32,823 bases of DNA, from positions 1 through 32,823 of the forward strand of contig CAYVEC010000018.1 in the NCBI GenBank assembly GCA_964450385.1, in the 5' to 3' direction. Under the pieces are notes generated by a model. That model was not told where the DNA came from. It saw only the letters and a program-made list of their open reading frames with translations, and made no database searches. Shown one piece after another: positions 32,220-32,823 of this stretch. The position numbers and the translations under genes are program-made. The first letter of the stretch is position 1. The number at the start of each line of letters is the position of its first letter. Origin of the DNA: JAKLFA01 sp964450385 (GTDB taxonomy: Bacteria; Omnitrophota; Gorgyraeia; Zapsychrales; JANLHA01).

Positions 32220-32813
32220 AAGAGCCGGAACGGTTATCGGCGCGACCTTGAAAAACAAATCCTACCCTTGCTGGAAAGGATTGAAATCCCCCCTTCATTC
32301 CACAAATGGACTATCAAACAACTCCAAGAAGAACACGCCAAAGAACAAGTTGATAGGGATGAAATTACGAAGACGCATCAGAAGGAAATGGAAGAATGTA
32401 TTCGTCGATTAGATAATCTCTTTAATATGCGGATGAACGAAGAAATATCTGCTGAAGAATATGCTATTAAGAAAGATGCCCTTCTTGCTGAAAAGCAAAA
32501 ATATGAGCACCTCATTGCAGACACAAATCAAAGGATTGAAACCTGGTTAAGCCGAGCTGAAGACCTATTTTCCTTTGCTCAAACAGCCAGGCAGCGTTTT
32601 GAGGTGGGGTCTTTGGAAGATAAAAGGGCAATTCTTACTTGCCTTGGTTCGAACCTCTTGCTTTCAAATCGAATCGTCGAGTTTAACGTCGACAAAAGCT
32701 TCTGCATCCTCAAAAAGCTTGCCCCAGAGGTTCAGGCCTTCCACAATCGGTTAGAACCCCTACAAAGTGAAGCCCCCCCAAGGGTTTTGGAAGGCTCACT
32801 ATACAAAAAATAA
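32220..32813 (+). pseudogene. C-terminal remnant of a large serine recombinase
   Basis: The frame opens after a TAA at 32217-32219 and reads NGYRRDLEKQILPLLERIEI, then PSFHKWTIKQLQEEHAKEQVDRDEI, CIRRLDNLFNMRMNEEISAEEY, and RAILTCLGSNLLLSNRIVEF, ending LAPEVQAFHNRLEPL. This is the coiled-coil C-terminus of large serine recombinases, as often found in candidate-phyla bacteria. The catalytic resolvase domain, recombinase domain and zinc ribbon are all missing; the first in-frame ATG (32268) lies inside the conserved region. It is AT-richer than the rest of the window, suggesting foreign origin. It is most likely a decayed integrase of a past mobile element; the fragment alone could not recombine DNA. 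Confidence 0.85.
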
Positions 32814-32823
32814 AAAATGGGGT

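Noticed and set aside
1..32823. CRISPR arrays, rRNA operons, insertion-sequence inverted repeats
   Set aside because: No regularly spaced repeats, rRNA-like segments or terminal inverted repeats with a transposase were found on reading either strand.

Overview
The window looks like chromosome from an anaerobic, diderm bacterium of moderately high GC content, most probably Candidatus Omnitrophota (OP3). The pointers are a large secreted protein (24011-26659) of a family I know mainly from Omnitrophota genomes, an outer-membrane beta-barrel protein (DUF481) and an AsmA/DUF748 protein that imply an outer membrane, and an oxygen-sensitive [FeFe] hydrogenase. Nearly every gene lies on the minus strand. 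The exceptions are the ECF sigma/anti-sigma pair and a recombinase remnant at the right edge.

Left edge (1-3320): a TPR-repeat protein runs off the window and carries an apparent one-base frameshift. It is followed by a HAD phosphatase and a glycerol-1-phosphate dehydrogenase that overlap translationally.

Hydrogenase region (3321-13414): one compact minus-strand operon reads hydC (NuoE-like), hydB (NuoF-like), hydA (catalytic [FeFe] subunit), a Rex repressor fused to a thioredoxin-like [2Fe-2S] domain, a PAS protein and a SpoIIE/PP2C-type phosphatase. After an 83-nt gap come two tandem paralogous radical SAM/SPASM enzymes and the H-cluster maturase hydE. HydG and HydF are not in the window. 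The hydABC composition matches the NAD(H)/ferredoxin electron-bifurcating group A hydrogenases. Upstream of hydC are two direct copies of a GTGA-N6-TCAC type Rex operator around a candidate promoter. This suggests that the Rex fusion represses its own operon according to NADH/NAD+ and perhaps also senses through its iron-sulfur domain.

Middle (13426-23941): an SPFH/stomatin gene ends at a clear terminator just before the hydrogenase promoter. A divergent ECF sigma factor, preceded by an ECF-type promoter, overlaps by 4 nt a membrane anti-sigma/vWA fusion. Next come envelope and stress functions: a DUF748/AsmA-like protein, a DUF481 porin-like protein, a secreted Lys/Ala/Glu-rich coiled coil, MscL, a GT4 glycosyltransferase, two small membrane proteins (one HAMP-like) and a DUF3047 protein.

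Right part (24011-32823): the Omnitrophota-type large exported protein with a methyltransferase-like segment; then, on the minus strand, a polytopic membrane protein, a nitroreductase, a cobalamin-binding radical SAM enzyme and a GT2 glycosyltransferase. The edge holds an AT-richer C-terminal fragment of a large serine recombinase, a remnant of a mobile element. No rRNA, tRNA or CRISPR array was seen.
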